In this document: piece after piece, positions 56,468 through 64,000 of the stretch
Position numbering within the stretch: the first letter of the stretch is position 1
Layout of the letters: the number at the start of each line of letters is the position of its first letter
Source: Thiohalocapsa sp963698775
Lineage (GTDB): Bacteria; Pseudomonadota; Gammaproteobacteria; Chromatiales; Chromatiaceae
DNA length: 64,000 bases
Direction: 5' to 3'
NCBI GenBank assembly: GCA_963698775.1
Contig: CAVOSE010000063.1
Location: 62,001-126,000, forward strand
The notes under the pieces: model-generated
Seen by the model: only the letters and a program-made list of their open reading frames with translations
Told to the model about the DNA's origin: nothing
Databases searched by the model: none
Position numbers and translations under genes: made by a program

Positions 56468-57258
56468 CCTGGCAGCAATATCTCCGCTGTCTTTGGGGCA
56501 TCTTCTGGCGGGAGGCGCTGCGCTTTCTGCATCAACGGGAGCGTTTCTTCGGCGCCCTGGTGCGACCGCTGGTGTGGCTGTTCATCTTTGCCGCCGGCTT
56601 TCGCTCCATCCTGGGGGTGTCCATCATCCCGCCCTACGAGACCTACATCCTGTACGAGGAATATATCGTGCCGGGTCTGGCCGCGATGATCCTGCTCTTT
56701 AGTGGCATGCAGAGCTCGCTGTCGATGGTCTACGACCGCGAGATGGGCAGCATGCGCCTGATGATGGTGAGCCCGTTTCCGCGCTGGTATCTGTTGATCT
56801 GCAAGCTTGCCGCCGGTGCCCTGGTAGCGATCCTGCAGGTCTATCTGTTTCTCGCCATCGCCTGGTTCTGGGACGTGCGCCCGCCCGTTTACGGCTTTGT
56901 ATTGGCGTTCCCGGCGCTGTTGCTGTCGAGCCTGATGCTGGGGGCGCTGGGGCTGCTGCTGTCGTCGCTGATTCGCCAGCTGGAGAACTTCGCGGGGGTC
57001 ATGAACTTCGTGATCTTTCCGATGTTCTTCGCGTCCTCTGCCCTGTATCCGCTGTGGCGCATCCGCGATTCCAGCGTCGTGCTGTACCAGATCTGCCAGT
57101 ACAACCCGTTCACGTCCGCCGTGGAGCTGATCCGGTTTGCGCTGTATGGACAGGTCAACCTGGTCGCCCTGGGGTGGGTGAGCGGTGCGCTCGCGATCTT
57201 CCTCGGCGCGGCGATCCTCGGTTACGACCCAGCCCGCGGCCTGATGCAGCGCAAATAG
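56464..57258 (+). CDS. ABC transporter permease (PQQ-linked, ABC-2 type)
   Basis: A 264-residue membrane protein of the ABC-2 fold with six helices: LVRPLVWLFIFAAGFRSILG, IVPGLAAMILLFSGMQSSLS, LLICKLAAGALVAILQVYLF, VLAFPALLLSSLMLGALGLL, MNFVIFPMFFASSALYPLWR and LVALGWVSGALAIFLGAAIL. The FPMFFASSALYPLWRI motif is the hallmark of ABC-2 permeases. GTG start overlaps the ATPase stop (GTGA). LutF position in lanthanide-transport clusters. ABC-2 permeases are usually exporters, so with a periplasmic binding protein the direction of transport is not certain. Confidence 0.92.
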   Translation: MTWQQYLRCLWGIFWREALRFLHQRERFFGALVRPLVWLFIFAAGFRSILGVSIIPPYETYILYEEYIVPGLAAMILLFSGMQSSLSMVYDREMGSMRLMMVSPFPRWYLLICKLAAGALVAILQVYLFLAIAWFWDVRPPVYGFVLAFPALLLSSLMLGALGLLLSSLIRQLENFAGVMNFVIFPMFFASSALYPLWRIRDSSVVLYQICQYNPFTSAVELIRFALYGQVNLVALGWVSGALAIFLGAAILGYDPARGLMQRK

Positions 57259-57305
57259 CCGGGTCCTCACAAGCCCATCCCTCACCGAATCCATCGGATA
57301 ACACC

Positions 57306-57953
57306 ATGAAGCCAATCCATTCCGTGCCAACGCGCACCTCAGCACTGGTCATTGCCCTCGGTGTAGGTGTGATCATGGGCGCGACGGCGGTGCCGTCATT
57401 TGCCGACGAGAACCCGGACTGGCCCTGCGAACAGGCCCTGGTGCCCGAGATCTCCGCCGCCGTGGTCTGGGACGGGCCGAGCGTCGAGGGGATGTCGGAG
57501 CAATGGCAGTCGGACGCGGAGGTGTCCGAACTGGTAGGGCGCCTGGTCGCGCGGGGTGCCGATCCGGCCGCATCCGATGCGTTGATCGAGACTTTCGCCG
57601 GCGCGCAGCCGCCGGGGGAGCGCGATCGGCGCCTGACGTTGCTGTTCGCCGGTGTACTAGACCGCCTCAATGCGGACCGCAGCATGCTCAATGACGGCAT
57701 CCTGCGCTATTCCCGCGATCAGGAGCGACGGGCGCGTGTGTTGGATACCCACCTGGCGGAACTGGTGGAGTTGGAGTCCGATCCGTCGCCGGACGCAGCT
57801 AAACGCCTGGCAGACCTGCAGGAACAACTCCTGATGGAGCAACGCATCTTCGACGATCGGGAAAAGACCATCCCGTTCCTGTGCACCCGGCCCCGCGCCG
57901 TCGAACAACGCATCGGCGAGCTTGCCCGCGGCATTGCCGCGTGGTTGGAGTGA
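57306..57953 (+). CDS. Exported helical protein, unknown
   Basis: A 215-residue protein with a signal peptide (SALVIALGVGVIMGATAVPS-FA). The mature part has CEQALVPEISAAVVWDGPSV near its start, a middle of helices (AKRLADLQEQLLMEQRIFDD) and FLCTRPRAVEQRIGELARGI at the end; the two Cys could form a disulfide. A similar exported gene follows the ABC permease in PQQ-linked and lut clusters. It is 47 bases after the permease, so belongs to the same operon. No molecular function known. Confidence 0.78.
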   Translation: MKPIHSVPTRTSALVIALGVGVIMGATAVPSFADENPDWPCEQALVPEISAAVVWDGPSVEGMSEQWQSDAEVSELVGRLVARGADPAASDALIETFAGAQPPGERDRRLTLLFAGVLDRLNADRSMLNDGILRYSRDQERRARVLDTHLAELVELESDPSPDAAKRLADLQEQLLMEQRIFDDREKTIPFLCTRPRAVEQRIGELARGIAAWLE

Positions 57954-58122
57954 CGATGGCCCGCGTCCGACGGCCTTAATCGTCGGTTCGGCCATGCTCG
58001 CACGGTCCTAAGAGACGGCTTCATCGACAGCCGAGCACAGCCTAACCCTGTGCGCCTTGTAGTTCCAACCTCTGACGGCCCCATAGTTGGCGCGATGTAT
58101 CGCAGTATGATACGAGCCGGTC

Positions 58123-58419
58123 ATGATCATCAGCACCAAGGGCAAGCTCGCTGCCCAAGCGGTTCAGGACCGCTTTGGCAAAGGCTTCCCAAACGACTTG
58201 GTCAAACGTGCGCGCGCCATGTTGTCGGCACTCGATGCGGCTATCGAACTGGAGGACCTTCGCTTTCCGCCAGGTAGTCATCTAGAAGCCCTCTCGGGTG
58301 ATCGCGCGGGTCAGCATTCCTTACGCATCAATGATCAATGGCGGATCTGTTTCAACTGGACCGACCAGGGTCCGGCAAAGGTCGAGCTGATCGACTACCA
58401 CCGAGAGGTCCCGAGATGA
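58123..58419 (+). CDS. higB: HigB-type toxin (RelE superfamily)
   Basis: A 98-residue ribosome-dependent mRNA endonuclease candidate. The pattern is that of HigB: a lysine-rich start (STKGKLAAQAVQDRFGKGFP), LVKRARAMLSALDAAIELED, the FPPGSHLEALSGDRAGQHSL loop, RINDQWRICFNWTDQGPAKV and ELIDYHREV ending in YH. Arg and His residues used for catalysis in relatives (RICF, YHRE) are present. The stop overlaps the antitoxin start by ATGA, the order toxin then antitoxin being the HigBA mark. Confidence 0.9.
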   Translation: MIISTKGKLAAQAVQDRFGKGFPNDLVKRARAMLSALDAAIELEDLRFPPGSHLEALSGDRAGQHSLRINDQWRICFNWTDQGPAKVELIDYHREVPR

Positions 58420-58706
58420 GCTTGCTTTCCAATCCATCGCATCCAGGCGAAGTCTTGACTGAGCTGTATCTCAAGCCGCTTGGCATCAGCCCCATCGCTC
58501 TTGCGACGCGCCTTGAAGTTCCCCGAACGCGAATTGAACGGCTGGTCAAACAGGAAACAAGCCTTTCGGCAGACAGCGCGATTCGTTTGGCAACGTTCTT
58601 CAAAACCACGCCTGAATACTGGATGAACCTCCAGCGCGCATGGGATTTGGCGCGGGCAAGACAAACCGTAGACACCTCGGGGATCAGACCCCTGGAGGCG
58701 GCCTGA
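58416..58706 (+). CDS. higA: HigA-type antitoxin
   Basis: A 96-residue helix-turn-helix protein: NPSHPGEVLTELYLKPLGIS is the family start, IALATRLEVPRTRIERLVKQ the DNA-binding helix pair, SADSAIRLATFFKTTPEYWM NLQ the XRE-family HigA signature, and WDLARARQTV the tail. It binds and blocks the toxin and represses the pair's own promoter, which should lie in 57954-58122. The pair sits between the locus arm and the ABC exporter without sign of an integrated element. Confidence 0.92.
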   Translation: MSLLSNPSHPGEVLTELYLKPLGISPIALATRLEVPRTRIERLVKQETSLSADSAIRLATFFKTTPEYWMNLQRAWDLARARQTVDTSGIRPLEAA

Positions 58707-58764
58707 GGCTCCTTCCATGGCAGACTGCCATTTTGGAGATCGAACTTGCTTTTCTTTTCACGCG

Positions 58765-60627
58765 CTACGCCGTCCGTGCCGCCATCGCCGCCCAATCCTG
58801 TCCTTGGGGGTCTTCATCGGGGTCCGGATCGTTAACCCCCGCATCTTGAAACTGCAATGCGGCGAGGCGCGCGTACAGCCCGCCCTGGGCCAGCAATTCG
58901 TCATGGCGGCCACTGGCGACGATACGGCCCTGATCCAGCACCAGGATACGATCGGCCTCGCGAACGGTGGCCAGCCGATGGGCGATGACGAGGCTAGTGC
59001 GATGCTGCATCAGGCGCTCAAGGGCATCTTGTACCAGGCGTTCACTCTCGGCATCGAGCGCGCTGGTGGCCTCGTCGAGCAACAGTAGCGCCGGGTCGCG
59101 CAGGATAGCGCGCGCCACGGCGATGCGCTGGCGCTCGCCCCCGGACAGGCGTACGCCGCGTTCGCCGAGGAAGGTGTCGTAGCCGTGCGGCAGACGCTCG
59201 ATGAACTCATGCGCATGGGCGGCGCGAGCGGCAGCGCGCACGGCCTCGTCGTCGGCGCTTTCCAGGCCGTAGCGGATGTTCTCCCAGGCGTCGGCACCGA
59301 AGATCACCGGGTCCTGCGGCACCACGGCGATGTGCCGGCGGAGTTCGGTCGGGTCCAGCGCGCGCAGTTCCACGCCATCCAGGGTCAAGCTGCCCTGCTG
59401 GGGGTCGTAGAAGCGCAGCAGCAGGTGGAACAAGGTCGATTTGCCGGCGCCGGATGGCCCCACCACGGCCACACGCTCGCCGGGTCGGATGTCCAGATCG
59501 ACCCCTGCCAGCGCCTGGATACCGGGCCGCGCCGGGTAGCTGAAGCCGAGCCCCTTGGCCTGTACTCGGCCGGAGACCGGTTCCGGTAAGGCCTCGGGTC
59601 GCGCCGGTGGGCTGATGGCGGGCTCGGTCACCAACAGCTCCATCAGGCGCTCACTGGCGCCGGCGCCGCGCAGCAACTGCCCGATGATCTCGCTCAGTGA
59701 GCCCACCGAACCGGCCACCAGCACCGCGTAGAACAGGAACGCCGATAGTTCGCCGCCGCTTAGGTTGCCCTTCAGTACCTCGTTGCCGCCGAACCAGAGC
59801 ACGGTGCCGATGGCGCCGAAGGTGATCAGCGTGACGAACCCACTCATCATCGCGCTGGCCAACGAGCGCTGCATCGCCGTGCTGAAGGCCTCTTCGACCC
59901 GGCTACCGTAGCGGGAGCGGTCGATGGGCTCGTGGCCGAACGCCTGCACGGTGCGGATGCCGTGCAGGGTCTCGTCGATGTAGGCACCGATGTCGCCGAT
60001 GCGATCCTGGCTCTGGCGCGACAGCCGCCGCACGCGCCAGCCGAGCAGCCAGGTAGGTAGCACCACAAGCGGCACGCCGAGCAGCACCATGGCGGTCAGG
60101 CGCGGGCTGGTGACGGCGAGCATGACGATGCCGCCGGTGGCCAGCAGGCTGGTGCGCAGCCCCATGGCCAGGGTCGAGCCGACGACCACCTGCAGCAGCG
60201 CGGTGTCGCTGGTGAGGCGGGAAATGATTTCGCCGGTGCGGTTGGTCTCGTAAAAGCCCACGTCCAGCGCCAGTGCTCGGTCGAACACGGCCCTGCGCAC
60301 ATCGGCGACGACCCGCTCGCCGATCCAGTTGAGCAGATAACTACGCGCCATGATGGCCAGTGACAGCACCGCCACCACCGCGAGAAAAAACAACAGCGCC
60401 AAATCCAGTGTTCGCGGCGAGCCGTCTGCGAGGCCGTAGTCGACCACGGCGCGGATCACTTGACCGAACGCAAGCAGCGCGCCGGCGGCGACCACGAGCG
60501 CCAGCAAAGCCAGCAGCAGGCGACCGAGATACGGTCGCGTGAACCGCAGCAGTCGTAGCAGCGGCTTGAAATGTCGACTGCGCGGACGGTCGTCCGTCGA
60601 GTCGGCGGAATTGGCGTGTGGGCGCAT
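58765..60627 (-). CDS. MsbA-like ABC exporter (fused membrane and ATPase domains)
   Basis: A 620-residue half-transporter. Six helices occupy about 30-330 (LLLALLALVVAAGALLAFGQ; LALLFFLAVVAVLSLAIMAR; FLFYAVLVAGSVGSLSEIIG). The ATPase has Walker A VVGPSGAGKSTLFHL, Q-loop AVVPQDPVIFGADAWENIRY, signature VRLSGGERQRIAVARAIL, Walker B ALLLLDEATSALD and H-loop IAHRLATV. The set fits the MsbA-related subfamily of lipid or peptide exporters found in gammaproteobacteria. N- and C-terminal acidic tails (DDRPR; DPDPDEDPQG) are extra. Gene is isolated; substrate unknown. Confidence 0.92.
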   Translation of the reverse strand: MRPHANSADSTDDRPRSRHFKPLLRLLRFTRPYLGRLLLALLALVVAAGALLAFGQVIRAVVDYGLADGSPRTLDLALLFFLAVVAVLSLAIMARSYLLNWIGERVVADVRRAVFDRALALDVGFYETNRTGEIISRLTSDTALLQVVVGSTLAMGLRTSLLATGGIVMLAVTSPRLTAMVLLGVPLVVLPTWLLGWRVRRLSRQSQDRIGDIGAYIDETLHGIRTVQAFGHEPIDRSRYGSRVEEAFSTAMQRSLASAMMSGFVTLITFGAIGTVLWFGGNEVLKGNLSGGELSAFLFYAVLVAGSVGSLSEIIGQLLRGAGASERLMELLVTEPAISPPARPEALPEPVSGRVQAKGLGFSYPARPGIQALAGVDLDIRPGERVAVVGPSGAGKSTLFHLLLRFYDPQQGSLTLDGVELRALDPTELRRHIAVVPQDPVIFGADAWENIRYGLESADDEAVRAAARAAHAHEFIERLPHGYDTFLGERGVRLSGGERQRIAVARAILRDPALLLLDEATSALDAESERLVQDALERLMQHRTSLVIAHRLATVREADRILVLDQGRIVASGRHDELLAQGGLYARLAALQFQDAGVNDPDPDEDPQGQDWAAMAARTA

Positions 60628-60726
60628 GGGTCAACTCGGCCGGACGCGACTCGCTTGCGGAGGCGCGTGGCTTGTTAGGGCGTCATGGGAGCGGTTATCG
60701 AACGCACGCCCACGCAGCGGTGAAGG

Positions 60727-60749
60727 CGCGCCGGTCGGGTACCGGCGCG
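60727..60749. terminator. Hairpin CGCGCCGGT/ACCGGCGCG
   Basis: A 9-base stem with a CGGGT-type loop, 60 bases downstream of the DUF465 gene stop on the minus strand. No T-run follows on that strand, so it is only a possible terminator. Confidence 0.35.
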
Positions 60750-60809
60750 TGGGGCTTTGACGTGCTTCTACCCGCGGGCGGGAGGGGTGGGCAGGACGCG
60801 CGTGTTTGC

Positions 60810-61046
60810 CTATCCGCGCAACAGCTCGTAAAGCTTGTCCTTGAGCAGCAGGCGCTCTTTTTTCAGGTCTTCGATGGTCTCGTCGGCGACCGGGGTACCG
60901 AGTTCCTCTAGCTTTCGTACACGTGCATCGAGGTCGTCGTATTGATTCATCAGGTCGGCAAAGGGCGGGTTGGTCTCGCGCATTTTCGCGATCTTGCCCT
61001 CGAGGTCCGGAAACTCGTGTACCAGATCGTGTTGTTCTCCGAGCAT
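60810..61046 (-). CDS. DUF465 (YdcH-like) small protein
   Basis: A 78-residue helical cytoplasmic protein with the family layout: HDLVHEFPDLEGKIAKMRET, a middle FADLMNQYDDLDARVRKLEE and the end LKKERLLLKDKLYELLR. Two long helices likely form an antiparallel hairpin that pairs with a partner. DUF465 genes are everywhere in proteobacteria; no function is established. It stands alone with its own promoter; the preceding 270 bases (61047-61322) hold no other gene apart from a weak GCTGAAA/TTTCAGC hairpin. Confidence 0.9.
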   Translation of the reverse strand: MLGEQHDLVHEFPDLEGKIAKMRETNPPFADLMNQYDDLDARVRKLEELGTPVADETIEDLKKERLLLKDKLYELLRG

Positions 61047-61322
61047 CGGGTTCTGTTCCTCTGCAGCGACGGCAACTAGGGGCTGCCGTGTGGGTGCCGA
61101 ATTGGCAGGAAGAGGCGACCCCCGTCAAACACAAGATTTGCCGGCAATCGCCTTGAAGCGTCTTTTCAACTGGCGGCGCCATGCGCGAGGGCGTCTCGCC
61201 ACGGCACCAACGGAAATTGTAAACCAGCGCTCATCAACCCAGGAACAGCTATGGCCTAGGATTGCTGATCTGGATTAGGTAAGCGGCTGAAAACCTTTCA
61301 GCGACGGGCTCGGAATCAACGA

Positions 61323-61832
61323 TTACTTCGCGTCCAGGGCCTTGATCACTTGATCGGTGATGTCCGCGTTCTCCCCAAGGTAGAGCAGGCCCGCACGGGA
61401 CGCCTCGAACACCGCGCCGAGCTTTTTCTTCTTCGCCACCTCGACGACCGCCTCACGGGCAGGTGCGATCAGTTTCTGGCCCTCTTCCTGCTGGGCCTCC
61501 ATCACCTCCTTCTGGATCGCGTTGAAGTCCTTCTCGAAGGCCTCGATGCGAGTCTTGATGTCCGCCTCCTGCTTCTCCACCTGCGCCTTGCTCATCAGTG
61601 GCTTGTCGCGCTCCAGCGAGGCTTGCAGCTGGCGGATCTCGCGTTCCCGTTCGGCAAACTTCTCCTGCTCCGGGCCGAAGCGCTTTTCCAGTTCGCCTTG
61701 CACCGCCTTGCCGCTTTCACTTTCCTGTAGGACGCGCTCCATATTGACGATGCCGATGTCTTGGGCGGAGGCGTCCACAACGGCCGCGCCCATCAAACCC
61801 AGTGCGACGAGGCACCTGAAGATCTGCTTCAT
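61323..61832 (-). CDS. Skp/OmpH-like periplasmic chaperone
   Basis: A 169-residue exported protein: GGAG before ATG 61832, signal KQIFRCLVALGLMGAAVVDA-SAQ. The mature protein starts IGIVNMERVLQESESGKAVQ, the OmpH/Skp strand and helix, then long charged helices (EQEKFAEREREIRQLQASLE; EKQEADIKTRIEAFEKDFNA) that form the tentacles of the trimer, and closes AVVEVAKKKKLGAVFEASRA, GLLYLGENADITDQVIKALD. It binds unfolded outer-membrane proteins. Not beside bamA or lpxD as Skp usually is, so it may be a second OmpH-family chaperone. Confidence 0.87.
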   Translation of the reverse strand: MKQIFRCLVALGLMGAAVVDASAQDIGIVNMERVLQESESGKAVQGELEKRFGPEQEKFAEREREIRQLQASLERDKPLMSKAQVEKQEADIKTRIEAFEKDFNAIQKEVMEAQQEEGQKLIAPAREAVVEVAKKKKLGAVFEASRAGLLYLGENADITDQVIKALDAK

Positions 61833-62122
61833 TCGATTCTCCGTAGCGTTGATCGCGAGGGCTTTCGAGACAGAGTCGAAAACGGTGTTGCAAACAGCAT
61901 CGGGGCTCAGCCCCCGTCGACAAAGCCTCACGCCCGGTTGCCGCCGCAGGATTCTACTCGACACCCATGGGTTAGGAACAGCGCTAGCCGTGCCCGGTTT
62001 ACGCAACGGCGCTACAATCCGCCCCTCAAACAGGTCGATCCGGTTCACAACGGCCGGGTTGATGCATCATCGCCTGCAACAAACAACAAAGCAGCAACGG
62101 CTTTGGCCGGAGGAATCACGCC

Positions 62123-62647
62123 ATGGGGAACTCGCTTCAGGATCAGCTACTCAAGGCGGGCTTGGTGAGCGAGCAGAGGGCCAAACAGACCCAGACCAAG
62201 AAGCGTAAGCAGAAGCGCGCCGGCGGTGGCGGTGGCGGTGACGCGGCGCAACAGGAGGCCGCCAAGGCCGCGGCGCAGAAACGCGAGCGTGACCGGGAAC
62301 TCAATCGCCAGCGTGACGAGGAGGCCAAGCACAAGGCCGAGCTGGTGGCATTGTGGCAACTGGTCCGCGACAACCGTATCAGCCGCGATCGCGGCGACCT
62401 AGCCTACAATTTCACCGATGGCAAGGCGCTCAAACGCCTTTATGTCAACGCTGAACAGCAGGCCGGGCTGGTGGGTGGAAAACTGGCCATCGTGCGACAA
62501 GACGATTTCTACGCGTTGGTGCCTGCCGAGGTCGCCGAACGTGTGGCCGCGCATGACACATCGATGGTGCTGGTGCACAACAAGCCCACTGCTGAGGCCG
62601 ATGACGAGTATGCCGACTACAAGGTGCCCGACGATCTGATGTGGTAG
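62123..62647 (+). CDS. DUF2058 (YaiL-like) protein
   Basis: A 174-residue protein: NSLQDQLLKAGLVSEQRAKQ is the start seen in nearly all DUF2058 proteins, then a basic Gly-rich linker (KKRKQKRAGGGGGGD), a Lys/Glu/Ala helix, and the C-terminal domain VALWQLVRDNRISRDRGDLA with FTDGKALKRLYVNAEQQAGL and VPDDLMW end. Cytoplasmic, thought to bind nucleic acid because of the linker, but not proven. Length is normal. Divergent from the Skp-like gene with 290 bases between. Confidence 0.92.
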   Translation: MGNSLQDQLLKAGLVSEQRAKQTQTKKRKQKRAGGGGGGDAAQQEAAKAAAQKRERDRELNRQRDEEAKHKAELVALWQLVRDNRISRDRGDLAYNFTDGKALKRLYVNAEQQAGLVGGKLAIVRQDDFYALVPAEVAERVAAHDTSMVLVHNKPTAEADDEYADYKVPDDLMW

Positions 62648-62751
62648 CGCCCGCAGCGCTGCCCCGACGATTCGGGTTTACAACTAGACAAAATAACCGG
62701 GTTCACACTGAAGCGGTTGACCGCCGTTTACAGCATTGAGGGAGCGAGGAA

Positions 62752-63498
62752 ATGACCGACGAGAACGACCGGCGCCTGGCGCTGCTGATCGACGCAGACA
62801 ACGCGCAGGCATCGGTTATAGACGGCCTGCTCGAAGAGGTGGCCAGCTACGGCACGGCCCAGGTCAAGCGCATCTACGGCGACTGGACCCGGCCGAACCT
62901 GGCCGGCTGGAAAGACGTCCTGCTGCGCCACTCCATTCAGCCACGCCAGCAGTTCGCCTATACCAAGGGCAAGAACGCCACCGACGCTGCCATGGTGATC
63001 GACGCCATGGACCTGCTGCACAGCGGCCGATACGATGGCTTCTGCCTGGTCTCCAGCGACAGTGACTTCACCCCGCTGGCGGCCCGTATCCGCGAATCCG
63101 GGCTCAAGGTCTACGGCTTCGGCGAGCAAAAGACGCCAGAGGCCTTCGTTGCCGCCTGCGACAAGTTCATCTTCACGGAACTGCTCAAGGACGAGGCGCC
63201 CGGCGCGGCACCGCCACAACGCCTCGCCACCAAGGAACTGCGCAGCGACGCCAAACTGGTCACGCTGCTGCGCAAGGCGGTGGAGGATGCCGCCGACGTC
63301 GACGGCTGGGCGGAACTGTCTGGCGTCGGCAACACCGTCAACAAGCGCTCGCCGCAGTTCGATCAGCGCAACTACGGCTACGGCAAGCTCAGCGATCTGA
63401 TCAAGGCCACCAAGCTTTTCGAGCTCCAAGCGCGCATCGTGGGGGAGGGGCCCGGCAAGCGCTACTACCTGCGGGACAAGCGCGACGCGGACGCCTGA
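62752..63498 (+). CDS. NYN-domain protein with OST-HTH/LOTUS domain
   Basis: A 248-residue protein. Residues 8-150 form a NYN (PIN-like, LabA/DUF88) nuclease domain: RLALLIDADNAQASVIDGLL (first acidic pair), AYTKGKNATDAAMVIDAMDL, GFCLVSSDSDFTPLAARIRE with Asp-x-Asp, and VYGFGEQKTPEAFVAACDKF. The C-terminal third (LVTLLRKAVEDAADVDGWAE; RNYGYGKLSDLIKATKLFEL) is an OST-HTH/LOTUS module, which binds RNA. All catalytic Asp are present, so an RNA-cleaving role is likely but the target is unknown. GGGAGCGAGG precedes ATG 62752. Confidence 0.9.
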   Translation: MTDENDRRLALLIDADNAQASVIDGLLEEVASYGTAQVKRIYGDWTRPNLAGWKDVLLRHSIQPRQQFAYTKGKNATDAAMVIDAMDLLHSGRYDGFCLVSSDSDFTPLAARIRESGLKVYGFGEQKTPEAFVAACDKFIFTELLKDEAPGAAPPQRLATKELRSDAKLVTLLRKAVEDAADVDGWAELSGVGNTVNKRSPQFDQRNYGYGKLSDLIKATKLFELQARIVGEGPGKRYYLRDKRDADA

Positions 63499-63841
63499 TC
63501 CTGTTGCTAGCCCGGATGCTTCATAAACCGGCTGAGCCGGCGATAGTCCGAACGTTTTGGCCCGATACGCGCGCCGTCGGACCAAGCGCGTAGACGCTGA
63601 CAGGGCTGGATGCAGGGCAATTGCGCGCACACGCGGGCTCGATCGATTGGGAAATGTATAGATTCGGTGGCGTGCGGGCGCGCAGTGGCCTGCTCGAGGC
63701 GGGCAGCGTTGTCATCCGACTAATGCAGTTCACCGTTAGGGGATGCACGTGCGTCTATGTGGGCGCCGGCCAGGGTGGTTCACGGAAGAGCGTTTCGGTG
63801 ACGTGTTGGAACAGCGCCTTGCGCGGACAGCATGAGGGCAA
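63499..63841. other. Intergenic, no gene seen
   Basis: Contains GCCCGGATGCTTCATAAACC near 63510, loosely like the arm inside shell copy 1, and short frames only. A plus-strand frame at 63744-63830 (WFTEERFGDVLEQRLART) is too short to assign. Confidence 0.35.
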
Positions 63842-64000
63842 ATGAAGGCGTGGCGCACCGCCGTGCTGGGCGATGATCTGTCCTGCGATCAGCCCTTCTA
63901 CGAGCAGGTCTTGGCGCAGGGCTGTGCGTTCATCTTCTTTTGTCAGCCGGACTCCCACACACTGCTCGATCTAGACGATCAACGCTATCAGGGCGTGCGC
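63842..64000 (+). pseudogene. Transposase fragment, cut by window end
   Basis: Fifty-three codons to the end of the window: AVLGDDLSCDQPFYEQVLAQ followed by GCAFIFFCQPDSHTLLDLDD. This matches the middle of a DDE transposase group that reads YLGDDLxxxQPFCExxxxxG and FIFVCKPDSHxTLY. Relatives have 150-200 residues before this point; the frame upstream is closed, so the 5' part is missing or shifted. Which IS family it belongs to I cannot fix from this piece. Confidence 0.55.

Noticed and set aside
43837..57953. Lanmodulin-like EF-hand protein in the uptake locus
   Set aside because: I looked for DxDxDG-type loops in small exported proteins; none of the unknowns has them. Only the receptor loop and propeller blades have short acidic stretches.

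Overview
The window is GC-rich chromosomal DNA from a gammaproteobacterium. The family is an inference: coaX followed by a tRNA-Thr gene, EmrAB, DUF2058, DinB and FolK fit the Chromatiales/Ectothiorhodospiraceae-like groups, but no 16S rRNA or photosynthesis gene is present to fix it. Two divergent gene sets look like the core of the window; the rest is housekeeping genes, insertion-sequence debris, small palindromic repeats and many decayed genes.

Layout. 1-3.1 kb: end of an EmrA-type fusion protein, EmrB-type exporter, coaX, tRNA-Thr. 3.4-10.1 kb: a decay zone with a fasciclin pseudogene, an IS1595-family element, an H-NS-like gene, a broken EamA transporter, and an RtcB-type RNA ligase followed by a remnant of its usual nucleotidyltransferase partner. 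10.1-24.2 kb: nei, dinB, an exported intradiol dioxygenase, a lipoprotein amidase, a LexA-like HTH protein, an alpha/beta hydrolase, an AbgT-family transporter, DUF302, a dead RAYT transposase, a nucleotidyltransferase and folK. 24.6-31.8 kb: a DUF2380 protein, a two-subunit NAD-dependent formate dehydrogenase, and divergently a zinc metallohydrolase plus a SoxYZ-like carrier of the quinoprotein type. 32-40 kb: an unusual cluster of an EMC3/TMCO1-like membrane protein, a 64-residue ribbon-helix-helix protein, two large alkaline-phosphatase-superfamily enzymes, a sulfotransferase and a sulfatase-like protein. 40.6-43.7 kb: a gntP remnant, glycerate kinase and a SEC-C protein. 43.8-58 kb: a minus-strand run (SRPBCC protein, beta-propeller, three exported unknowns, a double-PepSY protein, ExbB, ExbD, TonB, TonB-dependent receptor) facing a plus-strand run (periplasmic binding protein, beta-propeller, ABC ATPase, ABC permease, exported unknown). 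58-64 kb: HigBA, an MsbA-like exporter, DUF465, a Skp/OmpH-like chaperone, DUF2058, a NYN-domain protein, and a transposase fragment cut by the window end.

How they may work together. The 43.8-58 kb genes have the composition of the lanthanide uptake (lut) clusters of methylotrophs: a TonB receptor with its own energy transducer, an ABC importer of the type tied to PQQ-dependent alcohol oxidation, and a PepSY protein of the kind recently found to bind lanthanides. With the quinoprotein relay proteins and formate dehydrogenase at 24-32 kb this suggests oxidation of a simple alcohol by a (possibly lanthanide-dependent) quinoprotein and onward oxidation of formate to CO2. The dehydrogenase itself is not in the window. 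The 32-40 kb cluster looks like a separate envelope-modification system and is the least explained part.

A caution on the sequence: six otherwise intact genes (nucleotidyltransferase, formate dehydrogenase alpha, the first phosphatase, the sulfatase-like gene, the TonB receptor, the minus-strand beta-propeller) each carry exactly one surplus base. This may be a sequencing or assembly artefact, and it creates a false 1497-residue fusion at 33-37.6 kb. Genuine decay is also present, as several other genes carry stops and deletions.
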